Positions 39,819-48,979 of a stretch of DNA of 64,000 bases are shown here, one piece after another; position 1 is the first letter of the stretch; each line of letters opens with the position of its first letter. The notes under the pieces were generated by a model, which had not been told where the DNA came from, made no database searches, and saw only the letters and a program-made list of their open reading frames with translations. Source of the DNA: JALYXI01 sp963795835 (lineage in GTDB: Bacteria; Acidobacteriota; Terriglobia; Bryobacterales; Bryobacteraceae); NCBI GenBank assembly GCA_963795835.1, contig CAWCJC010000001.1:186001-250000 (forward strand). The letters are read 5' to 3'. A program made the position numbers and the translations under genes.

Positions 39819-42800
39819 ATGCAGAGACTTATACGAAGTGCCCTCGCAATCGCAGCGCTACTAATGCCAGGCATGGAACTGCGGGCCCAAATTACCGGTG
39901 AACTTAGGGGTAACGTGGTCGACGCGAGCGGGGCAGCTGTGGGCGCGGCAAAAATCACTCTCAAGAACACCGAAAATGGCCAGAGCCGCGATCAATCGGT
40001 GAACAGCCAGGGTGAATTCGCCTTTAACTTGCTGCAAGTGGGCAGCTATGAAGTCCGCGCCGAGGCGCCAGGATTTGTGGCTTCGACGGCCAGAGTGCCT
40101 GTAAAAACTGGCGAAACGGCTTCCGTCAAACTCACTTTGCAGGTTGGGCAAATTACCCAAAGCGTAGAAATCAGCGACGCGGTCCAGCAGTTGGACACGG
40201 AAAATGCGCAGATCCAAAATGCCGTGACCGGACAGACTGTTCAGGAAATCCCCGTCGGACGCAATCCAAATGCCTTTGCGTTGCTTTCACCAGGTGTGGC
40301 GCCAGTTTCGTCCAATAATCCGTTTCTTGGTTCGGGAAGCTTTAACTCTAATGGTGGCCGCGGCCGCGGCAACAATATCACTGTCGATGGAATCACGGCA
40401 ACAGACGTTTCCGTGACCGGGACGGGTGGGCCCCTGGGGCCGCTCAACTTTGCTTCTGTAAAGGAAGTTCAGGTAATTACCAATAACTTCAACGCGGAAT
40501 ATGGCCGCAACTCCAGTTCCCAGGTTATCTACATCACTAAGAACGGCACAAACAACTTAAGAGGCGAGCTGTACGAGTATTTCGAAAACGATAAGTTGAA
40601 CGCCCGCTCCTTCTTCGATACCACCGGTAAACCAAGCATCCTGCGCAATAACATCTACGGCTTTGAAGTTGGTGGTCCGGTATATATTCCGAAGCTTTAC
40701 AACGGACGCAACCGCCTTTTTTGGCACGTCGATTACGAAGGCACCAAGACTCGTGGGGCCGGTGCAGCCCAAATCGCCGCTGTTCCTACTCCGGCCCAAT
40801 TGGCTTCTGTAACCAACCCAACGTCTCTCGCGCTCATCAAGCAATATGGTCTTCCAAGCGCGGCAAGCGGGCAGATTCAGGCTTCCGCTCCGAACCTTGC
40901 AAACACGTACCAGGTTTCTTATCGAATGGACTTTATCATCGGCAAGCGGGATACTCTGTGGGGCCGGTACGGCGTTTACGATTCCGTCCAATCTTCTTCG
41001 GGTCTCACGTTTATCAACAGCAGTCTACCGGGCTTCGGTGCGGGCAGTACCAATCATCCCCGTCAGGCCACTCTCTCTGAAACTCACCTGTTTGGCGCTG
41101 CCTCGGTAAATGAGTTTCGCTTCGGATTCGGCCAAAGCAAACCGAACTTCCAGATTCAATCGCCGTACGCCTTGGGTCCTCAACTTACTTTCAGTGATGG
41201 GTCCGTCACTTCCATTGGCGTTTCCAATATCCTCCCCCAAGGGCGCGAACAGCGAACTTATCAGTATACGGACAACTTCTCTCTGACCCGCGGCACACAC
41301 AATTTCAAAGTGGGCGCGGAATACTACGCTCTCGATGCCGACTCTTTCTTCGACAGCAACCTTCGCGGGTCGCTGACGTTCAATAACTTCGCGGATTTCG
41401 CGGCCGGCAATCCCGTCACTTACACGCAGAACTTCGGCAATTCCGTCCGCAATAATGTCGTGCACAATGCATTTGCCTTCGCGCAAGACGATTGGAAAGT
41501 TACCCCGCACTTTACGGTGAACCTTGGCGTCCGATATGAATGGGCAGGCGGGCCAACAGAGACAAACAAGAAAATTTCCAACCTCGATCTAAGCAACACA
41601 ACGGCATTCGGCGCCGCTGGTTCGGGTCCGTTGGGTTTGTTAGTAACGGGTAAGCCCTCTTTCAACAGTAATAACAATTGGGCACCCCGCTTTGGCTTTG
41701 CCTGGACCCCCACAAGTGACGGCAAGACAGTCATCCGCGGCGGTTATGGAATCGCCTACGACTTCATTTATTTGAATCCAATCACGAACCAACGTTTCCT
41801 TCCTCCGTTTATTTATTCGGCGACCCTGAATGGCCTGACTTCCTTCACCGGCGCAAATAGCTATGCCAACATTCTTGCTGGCACCGCTGCCATTCAGCAG
41901 ACCACTTCAGCAGCTGTAGGTACGCTGTCCTCCACCGTTCTAAATTTTGGTAGCGTCAGCCCCGCCATCGCTCAGAACCTGAAGAACCCTCAGGTTCAAC
42001 AGTGGAATTTTGGTCTCGAACGTGAATTCGTTGGCCTGGTCTGGAAGGCTACTTACGTAGGCACCAAAGGGACGTATCTCACTCGCACACGCCCCATCAA
42101 TCTGATCGCGAACCCGGTTCCTGCCGCGACAAGTCTGGCCGATGAAACAGCGCGTCTGCCTCAGTTTGTTGCCGCTTTCAATGGCTTGAACGGTGGATCA
42201 ACGGCTTACAGCAATCGCCTCGACCGCCGCTATAACACGGTCAACTATCTTGAGAGTTCCGCCAATTCCAGCTATCACGCGCTTCAATTGCAGATCCAAA
42301 AGCGTATGGCCAGGGGGCTCTACCTAAGCGCGTCTTACACCTGGTCGAAATCGATCGATGACAACTCCGATGCTCTCGGCGTCCTGGTGAATGACACCTC
42401 GGCGCAGCAGAATCCTCTGGACAATCGCAACAACCGTGGACCGTCGCAATTTGATCTCACTCACGTGGTGAGCGTTGGCCACAGCTACGAACTTCCCTTC
42501 TTCCGGAATGCAGCGAATCCGTTCGTAAAAGCAGCACTGGGCGGGTGGTCGTTCGCTGGTATCAGCACAGTCCGATCCGGATTTCCGGTAAATATCTTTG
42601 CCGGTCCCCGGTTAGGCCTCTCAGACCCCATTGCGCCTCTCGGAGGAAGCGCGGTGGACCGTCCGAACGTTACAGGCAACCCCCACGCCTTCAAACCGGA
42701 GCCCGCCGGTTCTCCAGGAAGCCCCTCCAGTTTGGGAACCACACTGGTCAATGGAGTCAGGATCAGCACCTACGCCGCGAACCTGGGCTTTTCCCAGCCG

Positions 42801-43061
42801 CTGCTGGGCAACTTCGGCAATTTAGGCCGTAACGTACTCCGCCTAAACGCGCAAACCAACTTCGATTGGAATGTATACAAGAACTTCCGATTCAAAGAGA
42901 AAGCAGACCTCCAGGTGCGCGGAGAACTTTACAACGCATTCAACATGGTTGCTTTCCAGTCCATGACCTCAAGTACCATCACGTCACCGAACTTCGGCGT
43001 GTATAACTCTTTAAGCCAGAACCCAAGAGTAATTCAACTCGCGATGCGGCTGATCTTCTAG
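39819..43061 (+). CDS. Oar-like TonB-dependent receptor with carboxypeptidase-regulatory N-domain
   Basis: A 1080-residue outer-membrane protein. Residues 1-24 are a signal peptide ending LRAQ. Residues about 27-105 form a carboxypeptidase-regulatory-like beta-sandwich (TGELRGNVVDASGAAVGAAK). A plug domain follows (VQEIPVGRNPNAFALLSPGV, VDGITATDVS, NNFNAEYGRNSSSQVIYI). The rest is a large beta-barrel ending in the terminal strand VIQLAMRLIF, whose final Phe suits outer-membrane assembly. This layout is the dominant receptor class of Acidobacteria and is expected to import oligomeric sugars or similar ligands using TonB (see 14484-15464). The ligand is unknown. A strong terminator follows. Confidence 0.95.
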   Translation: MQRLIRSALAIAALLMPGMELRAQITGELRGNVVDASGAAVGAAKITLKNTENGQSRDQSVNSQGEFAFNLLQVGSYEVRAEAPGFVASTARVPVKTGETASVKLTLQVGQITQSVEISDAVQQLDTENAQIQNAVTGQTVQEIPVGRNPNAFALLSPGVAPVSSNNPFLGSGSFNSNGGRGRGNNITVDGITATDVSVTGTGGPLGPLNFASVKEVQVITNNFNAEYGRNSSSQVIYITKNGTNNLRGELYEYFENDKLNARSFFDTTGKPSILRNNIYGFEVGGPVYIPKLYNGRNRLFWHVDYEGTKTRGAGAAQIAAVPTPAQLASVTNPTSLALIKQYGLPSAASGQIQASAPNLANTYQVSYRMDFIIGKRDTLWGRYGVYDSVQSSSGLTFINSSLPGFGAGSTNHPRQATLSETHLFGAASVNEFRFGFGQSKPNFQIQSPYALGPQLTFSDGSVTSIGVSNILPQGREQRTYQYTDNFSLTRGTHNFKVGAEYYALDADSFFDSNLRGSLTFNNFADFAAGNPVTYTQNFGNSVRNNVVHNAFAFAQDDWKVTPHFTVNLGVRYEWAGGPTETNKKISNLDLSNTTAFGAAGSGPLGLLVTGKPSFNSNNNWAPRFGFAWTPTSDGKTVIRGGYGIAYDFIYLNPITNQRFLPPFIYSATLNGLTSFTGANSYANILAGTAAIQQTTSAAVGTLSSTVLNFGSVSPAIAQNLKNPQVQQWNFGLEREFVGLVWKATYVGTKGTYLTRTRPINLIANPVPAATSLADETARLPQFVAAFNGLNGGSTAYSNRLDRRYNTVNYLESSANSSYHALQLQIQKRMARGLYLSASYTWSKSIDDNSDALGVLVNDTSAQQNPLDNRNNRGPSQFDLTHVVSVGHSYELPFFRNAANPFVKAALGGWSFAGISTVRSGFPVNIFAGPRLGLSDPIAPLGGSAVDRPNVTGNPHAFKPEPAGSPGSPSSLGTTLVNGVRISTYAANLGFSQPLLGNFGNLGRNVLRLNAQTNFDWNVYKNFRFKEKADLQVRGELYNAFNMVAFQSMTSSTITSPNFGVYNSLSQNPRVIQLAMRLIF

Positions 43062-43071
43062 TCAGCTACCT

Positions 43072-43119
43072 AACCGGAGTGCCGCCGATTCTTATCTCGG
43101 CGGCACTCCGGTTTTTATT
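43072..43119 (+). terminator. Strong intrinsic terminator after the TonB-dependent receptor
   Basis: A perfect 16-bp stem, ACCGGAGTGCCGCCGA (43073-43088) with its reverse complement at 43097-43112, has an 8-base loop and is followed by TTTTATT. The A-rich bases upstream are too few for strong bidirectional action, but it may also serve the convergent binding-protein gene, whose stop codon (43115-43117) lies in the T-tract. Confidence 0.9.
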
Positions 43120-44004
43120 CCACCTGCGCGCTCAAGTCCACCCGCTTCGGCGGATTCCCTCCATCCAACTTCGTACAAATCGTCTTCACCGCTTCATAAC
43201 CAATCTTGAAAGGGTCCTGCACCACCAGCGCCTGAATCACCCCCGCTTTTTCATCGGCAATCAGACCTTCCGTAGAGTCGAAAGCCACAAACTTCACCTT
43301 CCCCGCTAACCCTCTCTCCCGGATCGCCCGAGCCACGCCAACCGAACTCGGCTCACTCGATGAAAAAAAGCCACGCAGATCCGGATGCGCCGTCAGAATA
43401 TTCTCGGCCGCCGCCAGAGCCTTGGCCGAGTCCGCCATGCTGAACTGCTCCGCAACAATCTTGTATACCCGGAAATTCCTTCCCCAGGGTGTCGCGAAAG
43501 CCGCGCTCCCGGTCCATGGTGGAAAAACTGCCCGGCGCGTGGCCCATCAGCGCCACGCTTCCCTTCCCGCCCAGCAGTTCGCCCAGCTTGCGAGCCGCTA
43601 AACCGCCCGCCGCCACATTGTCCGTAGCGACAAACGTCATGTACTTGCTCGGAATCCACGCCGGAATCGAACACCGTAACCGGAATGTTGGCCGTGGCCG
43701 CGCGGTCCAATGAAGCTGTTAAGATCTTGCGGTCTGCAGCCGCCACCGCAATCCCATCCACGTGCCTGGCAATCATGGAATCCACAATTTCAATCTGCCG
43801 TGTGTATTCCGTCTCCTGCTGAGGGCCGCTCCACAAGATGGTTGCGTGAAACTCCTTTCCCGCCGCGCGCGCGCCTTTCTCTACCGTGAGCCAGAATTCG
43901 TGTGACGTCCCTTTCGGAATCACCGCGATTGTCCTTTCTTTCCCGCGGCCGCACCCCGCCAGCGCCGCGATCGCGAACAAAACCGCAACTCTTATTGAGC
44001 ACAC
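43115..44004 (-). CDS. Sugar-binding periplasmic lipoprotein, ribose/xylose type (two frameshifts)
   Basis: Substrate-binding protein of the type I periplasmic family (RbsB-like), 295 residues after correction. The lipoprotein signal is IRVAVLFAIAALAGC. Family segments include IAVIPKGTSHEFWLTVEKGA, VDGIAVAAADRK, VPVTVFDSG-type strand (IPVTVFDSGVDSE), FVATDNVAAGGLAARKLGEL and AFDSTEGLIADEKAGVIQAL. The frame breaks at 43644 and 43463, where one extra base each time shifts it. Removing both restores continuous family sequence to the stop at 43115. No ABC permease or ATPase gene is adjacent, so it may serve a sensor or a transporter elsewhere. The GTG start at 44004 overlaps the SDR gene. Confidence 0.85.
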
Positions 44005-44750
44005 CAGCCGCCGTCAATCAGAACGTCGGTACCGGTGATAAATCCGGCGCCTTCAGAGCACAAATAAACCGCCAGCGCGCCAATCTCTTCCACTTTGCCC
44101 CACCGCCCTAGCGGAATCTTGGAAATAAACACCTGGTTCGCGGCTGCGTCGTTCATAATCGGCGTGTTCATCTCCGTCCCGAATGGTCCGGGGCTGATGC
44201 CGTTTACCGTGATCGCATCGGCCGCCAGTTCCAGCGCGAGCGCGCGCGTCAATCCCAGAAGCGCCGTCTTGCTCGACGAATATGCCGACCTTCCCCCCAG
44301 CGAAACGTGGCTCATGATTGATGTCATGTTGAGAATGCGGCCGTAGCCCTTGCCCTTCATGTGCGGAACGAACGACCGGCACATCAGAAACACGCTGGTA
44401 AGGTTGGTCCGCTGTACGCTCTCCCATTCGGCGAGTGTAAATTCCGTAATATTCTTGCGAATATTGATGCCGGCATTATTAATTAAAATGTCGATCTTCC
44501 CCGGCCCGGCAGAGATTTCACGCTCCACGCGCGCCACATCCTCTTCATTCCCCACGTCGCCGGTAAACACAAAGGCCTCGCTCCCGGCAGCTTTCACCTC
44601 CCCGGCCACGGATTCCAGCTTTTCCCGATCGCGCGAAACCAGAACCAGCTTTGCTCCCGCGCCGGCCAGAGCAACAGCCATCGCGCGTCCCAGTCCTTTA
44701 CTGCCCCCTGTAATCAGGGCAAGCTTGCCATTCAACTCTTTCTCGTTCAT
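43992..44750 (-). CDS. Short-chain dehydrogenase/reductase (gluconate dehydrogenase-like)
   Basis: A 252-residue classical SDR. Motifs: LITGGSKGLGRAMA cofactor loop, ILINNAGINIRKN, Ser in NMTSIMSH, catalytic YSSSK and C-terminal GTDVLIDGGWCAQ. The sequence resembles gluconate 5-dehydrogenase and 2-deoxy-D-gluconate 3-dehydrogenase members (KduD/IdnO group), but the substrate is not certain. It lies upstream of, and overlaps by 13 bases, the sugar-binding lipoprotein gene, which fits a sugar-acid pathway. It is divergent from the FHA-GAF-phosphatase gene, with 19 bases between starts. Confidence 0.9.
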   Translation of the reverse strand: MNEKELNGKLALITGGSKGLGRAMAVALAGAGAKLVLVSRDREKLESVAGEVKAAGSEAFVFTGDVGNEEDVARVEREISAGPGKIDILINNAGINIRKNITEFTLAEWESVQRTNLTSVFLMCRSFVPHMKGKGYGRILNMTSIMSHVSLGGRSAYSSSKTALLGLTRALALELAADAITVNGISPGPFGTEMNTPIMNDAAANQVFISKIPLGRWGKVEEIGALAVYLCSEGAGFITGTDVLIDGGWCAQ

Positions 44751-44769
44751 AGTGTGTTCGGATTGTATC

Positions 44770-46428
44770 GTGGCTGACCTTCAGATTTTGACTCCCGACG
44801 GCAAACGCCGTACCGTTCCCCTTGCCGAAACCCGCCTGACACTGGGCCGCGCGCCTACCTGCGATCTCAGCTATCCGGACGACGTCGGGCTCTCTCGCCA
44901 GCATCTCTCAATTGAATTCGAAAACGGCGTACATTACCTGACCGATCTCGGCAGCAAAAACGGCACGGTTCACAATGGAACACGGATTCACGGGCGTGTC
45001 CCGCTCACGTCGGGTGATCGCATGATGGCGGGTCACCTGATCCTTTCGTTAGGCTCCCCCCGCACCCCCACTTCCTCCACCTCCGTTCAGCGGCGCCAGC
45101 CCGACACCGGCGCTACTGTAATCTTCACCGAGCAAAACGATGCATCCACGGCCGCCACAGTCACCAGCGATCTCTCGCTGATCATCCAGGGCAAGGAAAC
45201 TGGAAAAGCAGCGGGTACCTTCGATACCGTTTCCGCCCTCATCCGCGCCGGAAATGAGCTCTCCGGCCAGCGTCCGCTGCCGGAGCTTTTCAACTTCATC
45301 CTGCAGCTTGCGATCGAATCGGTGGGCGCGGACCGCGGAGTCTTATTCACCCTGGAAGGCGAAAAACTGCTCTTGCAAGCCACCAAGGGTGAAGGCTTCG
45401 TGATCAGCAATTCGGTTCGCGACCGCGTCTTGAACCGGAAAGAATCCATCCTGGTGCGGGATACCACCTCCGATGATGCTTTCCGGGAGAGCCGGTCCAT
45501 CATCGAATCCAACATTCGCACTCTGATGGCCGTGCCCCTGCAAACACGCGACTGCATGGTGGGTTTGCTTTATGTCGATTCCCCCTCACGCGCGCGGCAG
45601 TTTTCTAAGGACGATCTGAACCTGCTCACCGTCATGGCGAATGTCGCCGCCATCCGCATTGAGCAGTCCCGTTACGCGGAGATGGAAAAAGCCCGCGAGG
45701 TGCTGGAGCGGGAACTGGACCAGGCCGCCGCTATCCAGCGGCAGTATCTGCCCACCCAGGCGCCAGAAATCCCTGGTCTCGATCTTGCGGGATTCAATGC
45801 GCCCTGCCGGACCGTGGGCGGCGATTACTTCGGATTCTTTCCCTATGCCGATGGAAGCGTAGGTCTGGTACTCGGTGATGTTTCGGGTAAAGGCATGCCG
45901 GCATCCCTGATGATGATGGGGCTGCAAGCGCGAGCCGAAGTGTTGTTGCGCGAGCAAGGGCCGCTTTCCGGAGCCGTGACACGGCTGAACCGGTTGACCG
46001 CGCAGCACTGCCCGGCGGGCAAGTTCATCACCCTGTTTCTCTGTTGCCTGAATCCCCAAACCGGCAATCTCACGTACGCGAACGCGGGACATAACCCGCC
46101 GGTGATTGTGCGGGCGGACGGCTCGTCGGAAAAGCTCACCCAGGGCGGGCCTGTGCTGGGCATTCTGCCCGATATTACCTACGATCAATTTGAAACGACG
46201 CTTCACCCAGGAGATGTTCTCGCGATTTACAGTGATGGCATCACTGAAGCAGCAACGCCGGCGGACGAAGAGTTCGAGACGGAGAATCTGATCGAGACCT
46301 TGCAGGCGCACAAAGGGGACTCGGCGGGAAACATGATTGCCGCCGTAAACACTGCGCTCACCAAGTGGACGAAAGGCGCGCCTCCGGCGGACGATATCAC
46401 TTTGATTCTGGCGCGTTTACTTGATTGA
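44770..46428 (+). CDS. FHA-GAF-PP2C phosphatase (RsbU/SpoIIE type)
   Basis: A 552-residue cytoplasmic signalling protein. Residues about 1-95 form an FHA domain, which binds phosphothreonine peptides (GRAPTCDLSY, LSRQHLSIEF, LGSKNGTVHNG). Residues about 155-315 form a GAF domain (ILVRDTTSDDAFRES, LLYVDSPSRARQFS). A short coiled coil (EREL DQAAAIQRQYLP region) joins it to a C-terminal SpoIIE/RsbU-type PP2C phosphatase (VGGDYFGFFPY, LVLGDVSGKGMPASL, YSDGITEA). Partner switches of this kind control sigma factors or stress responses. I start at GTG 44770. It overlaps the oxidoreductase gene start at 46425-46428. Confidence 0.92.
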   Translation: MADLQILTPDGKRRTVPLAETRLTLGRAPTCDLSYPDDVGLSRQHLSIEFENGVHYLTDLGSKNGTVHNGTRIHGRVPLTSGDRMMAGHLILSLGSPRTPTSSTSVQRRQPDTGATVIFTEQNDASTAATVTSDLSLIIQGKETGKAAGTFDTVSALIRAGNELSGQRPLPELFNFILQLAIESVGADRGVLFTLEGEKLLLQATKGEGFVISNSVRDRVLNRKESILVRDTTSDDAFRESRSIIESNIRTLMAVPLQTRDCMVGLLYVDSPSRARQFSKDDLNLLTVMANVAAIRIEQSRYAEMEKAREVLERELDQAAAIQRQYLPTQAPEIPGLDLAGFNAPCRTVGGDYFGFFPYADGSVGLVLGDVSGKGMPASLMMMGLQARAEVLLREQGPLSGAVTRLNRLTAQHCPAGKFITLFLCCLNPQTGNLTYANAGHNPPVIVRADGSSEKLTQGGPVLGILPDITYDQFETTLHPGDVLAIYSDGITEAATPADEEFETENLIETLQAHKGDSAGNMIAAVNTALTKWTKGAPPADDITLILARLLD

Positions 46429-47418
46429 AGACCAACGTGGCTGATCTCCCTCTGCGCGTCGCCGTTGTGGGGCTTGGCTTCATGGGCGCGACGCACCTTC
46501 GCGCATGGTACAAAGTGGCAGGGGCGCAAATCAAGGCCGTCGTGAGCAGCAATCCCCGCAAGCTGTCGGGGGATCTTTCCGGTATTAGCGGCAATCTGGA
46601 ATCGGGCGATTTTGGGTTCGATTTTTCGGAACTAAAGCTTTATTCCACTGTCTCCCAAGCCCTAACAGATCCGGAAATCGACGCCGTCGACCTGTGTGTG
46701 CCTACTCATCTGCACGCCGAGATCGGCTTAGCCGCTCTGCGGGCAGGCAAACATGTCCTGCTCGAAAAGCCTCTGGCGCGAACCAGTCAGGAGGCATACC
46801 GGTTGGTCGAAACCGCGGCACAGGCGGGGCGTGTCCTTATGGCCGGGCATGTGCTTCGATTCTTTCCGGAGTGGCGCGCCTTGTTCGACATGCTCGGGGA
46901 GTCGTCAGTTAAATTGGCTTCGTTTCGCCGAAATTGTGCTCGGCCAACCTGGTCGCCTTGGCTGCCCGACCCAGACAAAAGCGGCGGTGCGCCCTTTGAT
47001 CTACTAATTCACGACGCAGATTTCTTGCTTCACTGCTTTGGGGTTCCCGATCAAGTTTCTGCGATTGGGTTCGTTTCGCAAAAATTAGCGATTGGATTGG
47101 TTGTCGGCGAACTGTTCGTATGCAAACGGCAACGCTGCGGCAATCGTTGGAGGTTGGCATCCCGCGCCAGATTACCCATTCTCAATGGAGTTCACCGCGC
47201 TTACCCCGGAACGTTCACTCGATTGGAGCAGTCGCACCGCCCCCCTTTCGGACATCGATCCCTGGGCGCTCCAGCTTCAGCACTTCACGGAAAGCGCGCT
47301 CCAAAACCGAGTGCCTGCACTCTGCCCGCCTTCCGAATCGGCACAGGCAGTTCGTTTGGTAGAAATCATGGTAGAGTCGCGCAAGCGAAACGGAGAGCCG
47401 CTTTCATGGAGCGATTGA
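46425..47418 (+). CDS. Gfo/Idh/MocA family oxidoreductase, cytoplasmic (frameshifted)
   Basis: NAD(P)-dependent dehydrogenase-like protein, 330 residues after correction, without a Tat signal unlike the other two family members in the window. Rossmann motif VAVVGLGFMGATHL and the lysine motif HVLLEKPLARTSQEA are present. The frame breaks near 47092-47093 where one extra T shifts it. The C-terminal part (NAAAIVGGWHPAPDYPFSME) is read in the next frame to a TGA at 47416-47418. As sequenced, the first frame runs on into the next gene and gives a false 598-residue fusion. Start is TTG 46425 (overlapping the phosphatase stop) or GTG 46437. Confidence 0.82.
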
Positions 47419-48221
47419 AGCCAGGTGTGATGTTTTGGGCAGGACGCGACCCTGCGGAAACGCTCACCGAACTTACCGCTCTGGGCGTTCACGACGGGCA
47501 ACTCGGAATTCCCGGCGATTTAGCGCTCCAGGGTCTTGCGCCTTCCTGGAAAGCCGCCGCAGCCAGCTCGGGCTTCACCATTCACACGGTCTTCCTGGCG
47601 TACGCGGGTGAAAGTTATTCGAACGTAGCAGCCGTGCAATCCACCGTCGGTTTCGTTCCGCTTCAAACGCGCAGCGCAAGGGAAGCCCGCACGCATGCTG
47701 TCATTGATTTCGCGCGGGAGTTAGGCGTTCCTGGAATCGCTACCCATATCGGGTTCGTTCCGGAGGACCCAGCGGACCCGGAGTATCAGGCGGTTCTGGA
47801 ACTGGTCCGCCGGATTGCGGATCACGCCCAGCCCATGACCTTCGCCCTCGAAACCGGGCAGGAAAGTGCGGCGGCTCTGCTCGAGTTTCTCGAAGCGGCG
47901 AATCGGCCCAACCTGGGGATCAACTTCGATCCGGCCAACATGATCCTTTATGGGACTGGCGATCCGCTCGAAGCTCTCAACACGCTGGCTTCGAAAGTCC
48001 TGACCGTTCACGCCAAAGACGGAACATGGCCCGCAGCCCCTGGCGAACTCGGCCGGGAAACGCCGCTCGGGGAGGGTGCGGTCGGGATTCCCGCGTTTCT
48101 GGCCCGTTTGCGCGCATTGAACTACGCAAAGCCAGTCTTCCTGGAACGGGAAGCAAGCGACCCCGAAGCTCGTCTGCGCGACATCGCGAAGGCTCTGAAG
48201 CAGTGGCCAGCCTGGCTTTAA
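47406..48221 (+). CDS. Sugar phosphate isomerase/epimerase (AP endonuclease-2 family TIM barrel)
   Basis: A 271-residue TIM-barrel protein of the xylose-isomerase-like/AP-endonuclease-2 family. The family metal-site segments are ALETGQESAA (Glu), INFDPANMILYG, TVHAKDGTWP and the closing VFLEREAS. It probably isomerises a keto sugar, in concert with the oxidoreductase directly upstream. That pairing (Gfo/Idh/MocA plus isomerase) is common in inositol and sugar-degradation loci. The ATG at 47406 overlaps the oxidoreductase end by 13 bases. Substrate unknown. Confidence 0.85.
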   Translation: MERLKPGVMFWAGRDPAETLTELTALGVHDGQLGIPGDLALQGLAPSWKAAAASSGFTIHTVFLAYAGESYSNVAAVQSTVGFVPLQTRSAREARTHAVIDFARELGVPGIATHIGFVPEDPADPEYQAVLELVRRIADHAQPMTFALETGQESAAALLEFLEAANRPNLGINFDPANMILYGTGDPLEALNTLASKVLTVHAKDGTWPAAPGELGRETPLGEGAVGIPAFLARLRALNYAKPVFLEREASDPEARLRDIAKALKQWPAWL

Positions 48222-48250
48222 GATATACTCTCGGTCGAGGATCTTTCATC

Positions 48251-48946
48251 ATGAACGTCCGATGGTTTCTCTCCCTCTTTACGGCCGCTTCTCTGGCGGT
48301 TGCGCAAACTCCCCCACGGCCTTTGCAGATCCCGGACTCCCAGCTGGAATCTGCGCATCAGGCAAACCCGGACGACCCCCAAATCACGGGAAGACTCCTT
48401 TCGTACTACGGGAAGGAAGATCGGGACCCTACGTGGTCCGCCCGCTTCGCCCTGCTGTCCTGGGCAGTGCAGCACCAGCCGGAAGCGCCTTATTTCGGCA
48501 TAGTCGCCAATACAGGCATGCCGAAAGCCCTTCGCGATCAACTGAAACCTTTATGGATCACGCAGGTTCACCAGCATCCGGACAACCCTCGGGTTCTTCG
48601 CAACGCAGCCGCGGCTTTGGAAGATGTGCCCCCGTCCATTCGTGTTGGGGGGAATGTTCAGCAAGCAAATCTATTGCGGCAGGTGAAGCCGGAATACCCT
48701 CCGCTTGCGCGTGAAGCAGGAATTCAGGGCACCGTCCGCTTCGTCGCCACGATTGGCCCCGAAGGGGAGATTCAGACGCTCCAGTTGGAATCCGGTCACC
48801 CTCTTCTGGTGCAAAGCGCAATGCTGGCTGTGAAGCAGTGGCGCTACAAGCCGACCCTTTTGAACGGAAACCCGGTTTCGGTAATCACAACGATTGACGT
48901 AAATTTTACACTGCAGGGCTCCCCGCAAGGTCAAGCCGGCAACTAA
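48251..48946 (+). CDS. Exported TonB C-terminal domain protein
   Basis: A 231-residue protein with a signal peptide (MNVRWFLSLFTAASLAVAQ) and a C-terminal TonB domain (about 150-222: VKPEYPPLAREAGIQGTVRF, QWRYKPTLLNGNPVSV). It has no membrane anchor segment after the signal, unlike a true TonB. The middle (about 25-140) is helical and acidic/His-rich with no recognised domain. Such TonB_C proteins in Acidobacteria are probably periplasmic binding partners or energy-coupling variants, not classical TonB. I start at ATG 48251. It lies 29 bases after the isomerase gene. Confidence 0.8.
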   Translation: MNVRWFLSLFTAASLAVAQTPPRPLQIPDSQLESAHQANPDDPQITGRLLSYYGKEDRDPTWSARFALLSWAVQHQPEAPYFGIVANTGMPKALRDQLKPLWITQVHQHPDNPRVLRNAAAALEDVPPSIRVGGNVQQANLLRQVKPEYPPLAREAGIQGTVRFVATIGPEGEIQTLQLESGHPLLVQSAMLAVKQWRYKPTLLNGNPVSVITTIDVNFTLQGSPQGQAGN

Positions 48947-48979
48947 AGCCGCTGTACAGGGTTTAAACTTCAGTAAGTA

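Noticed and set aside
46425..48221. Single 598-residue oxidoreductase-isomerase fusion
   Set aside because: The central stretch is out-of-frame nonsense; a one-base insertion near 47092 explains it and two separate genes result.
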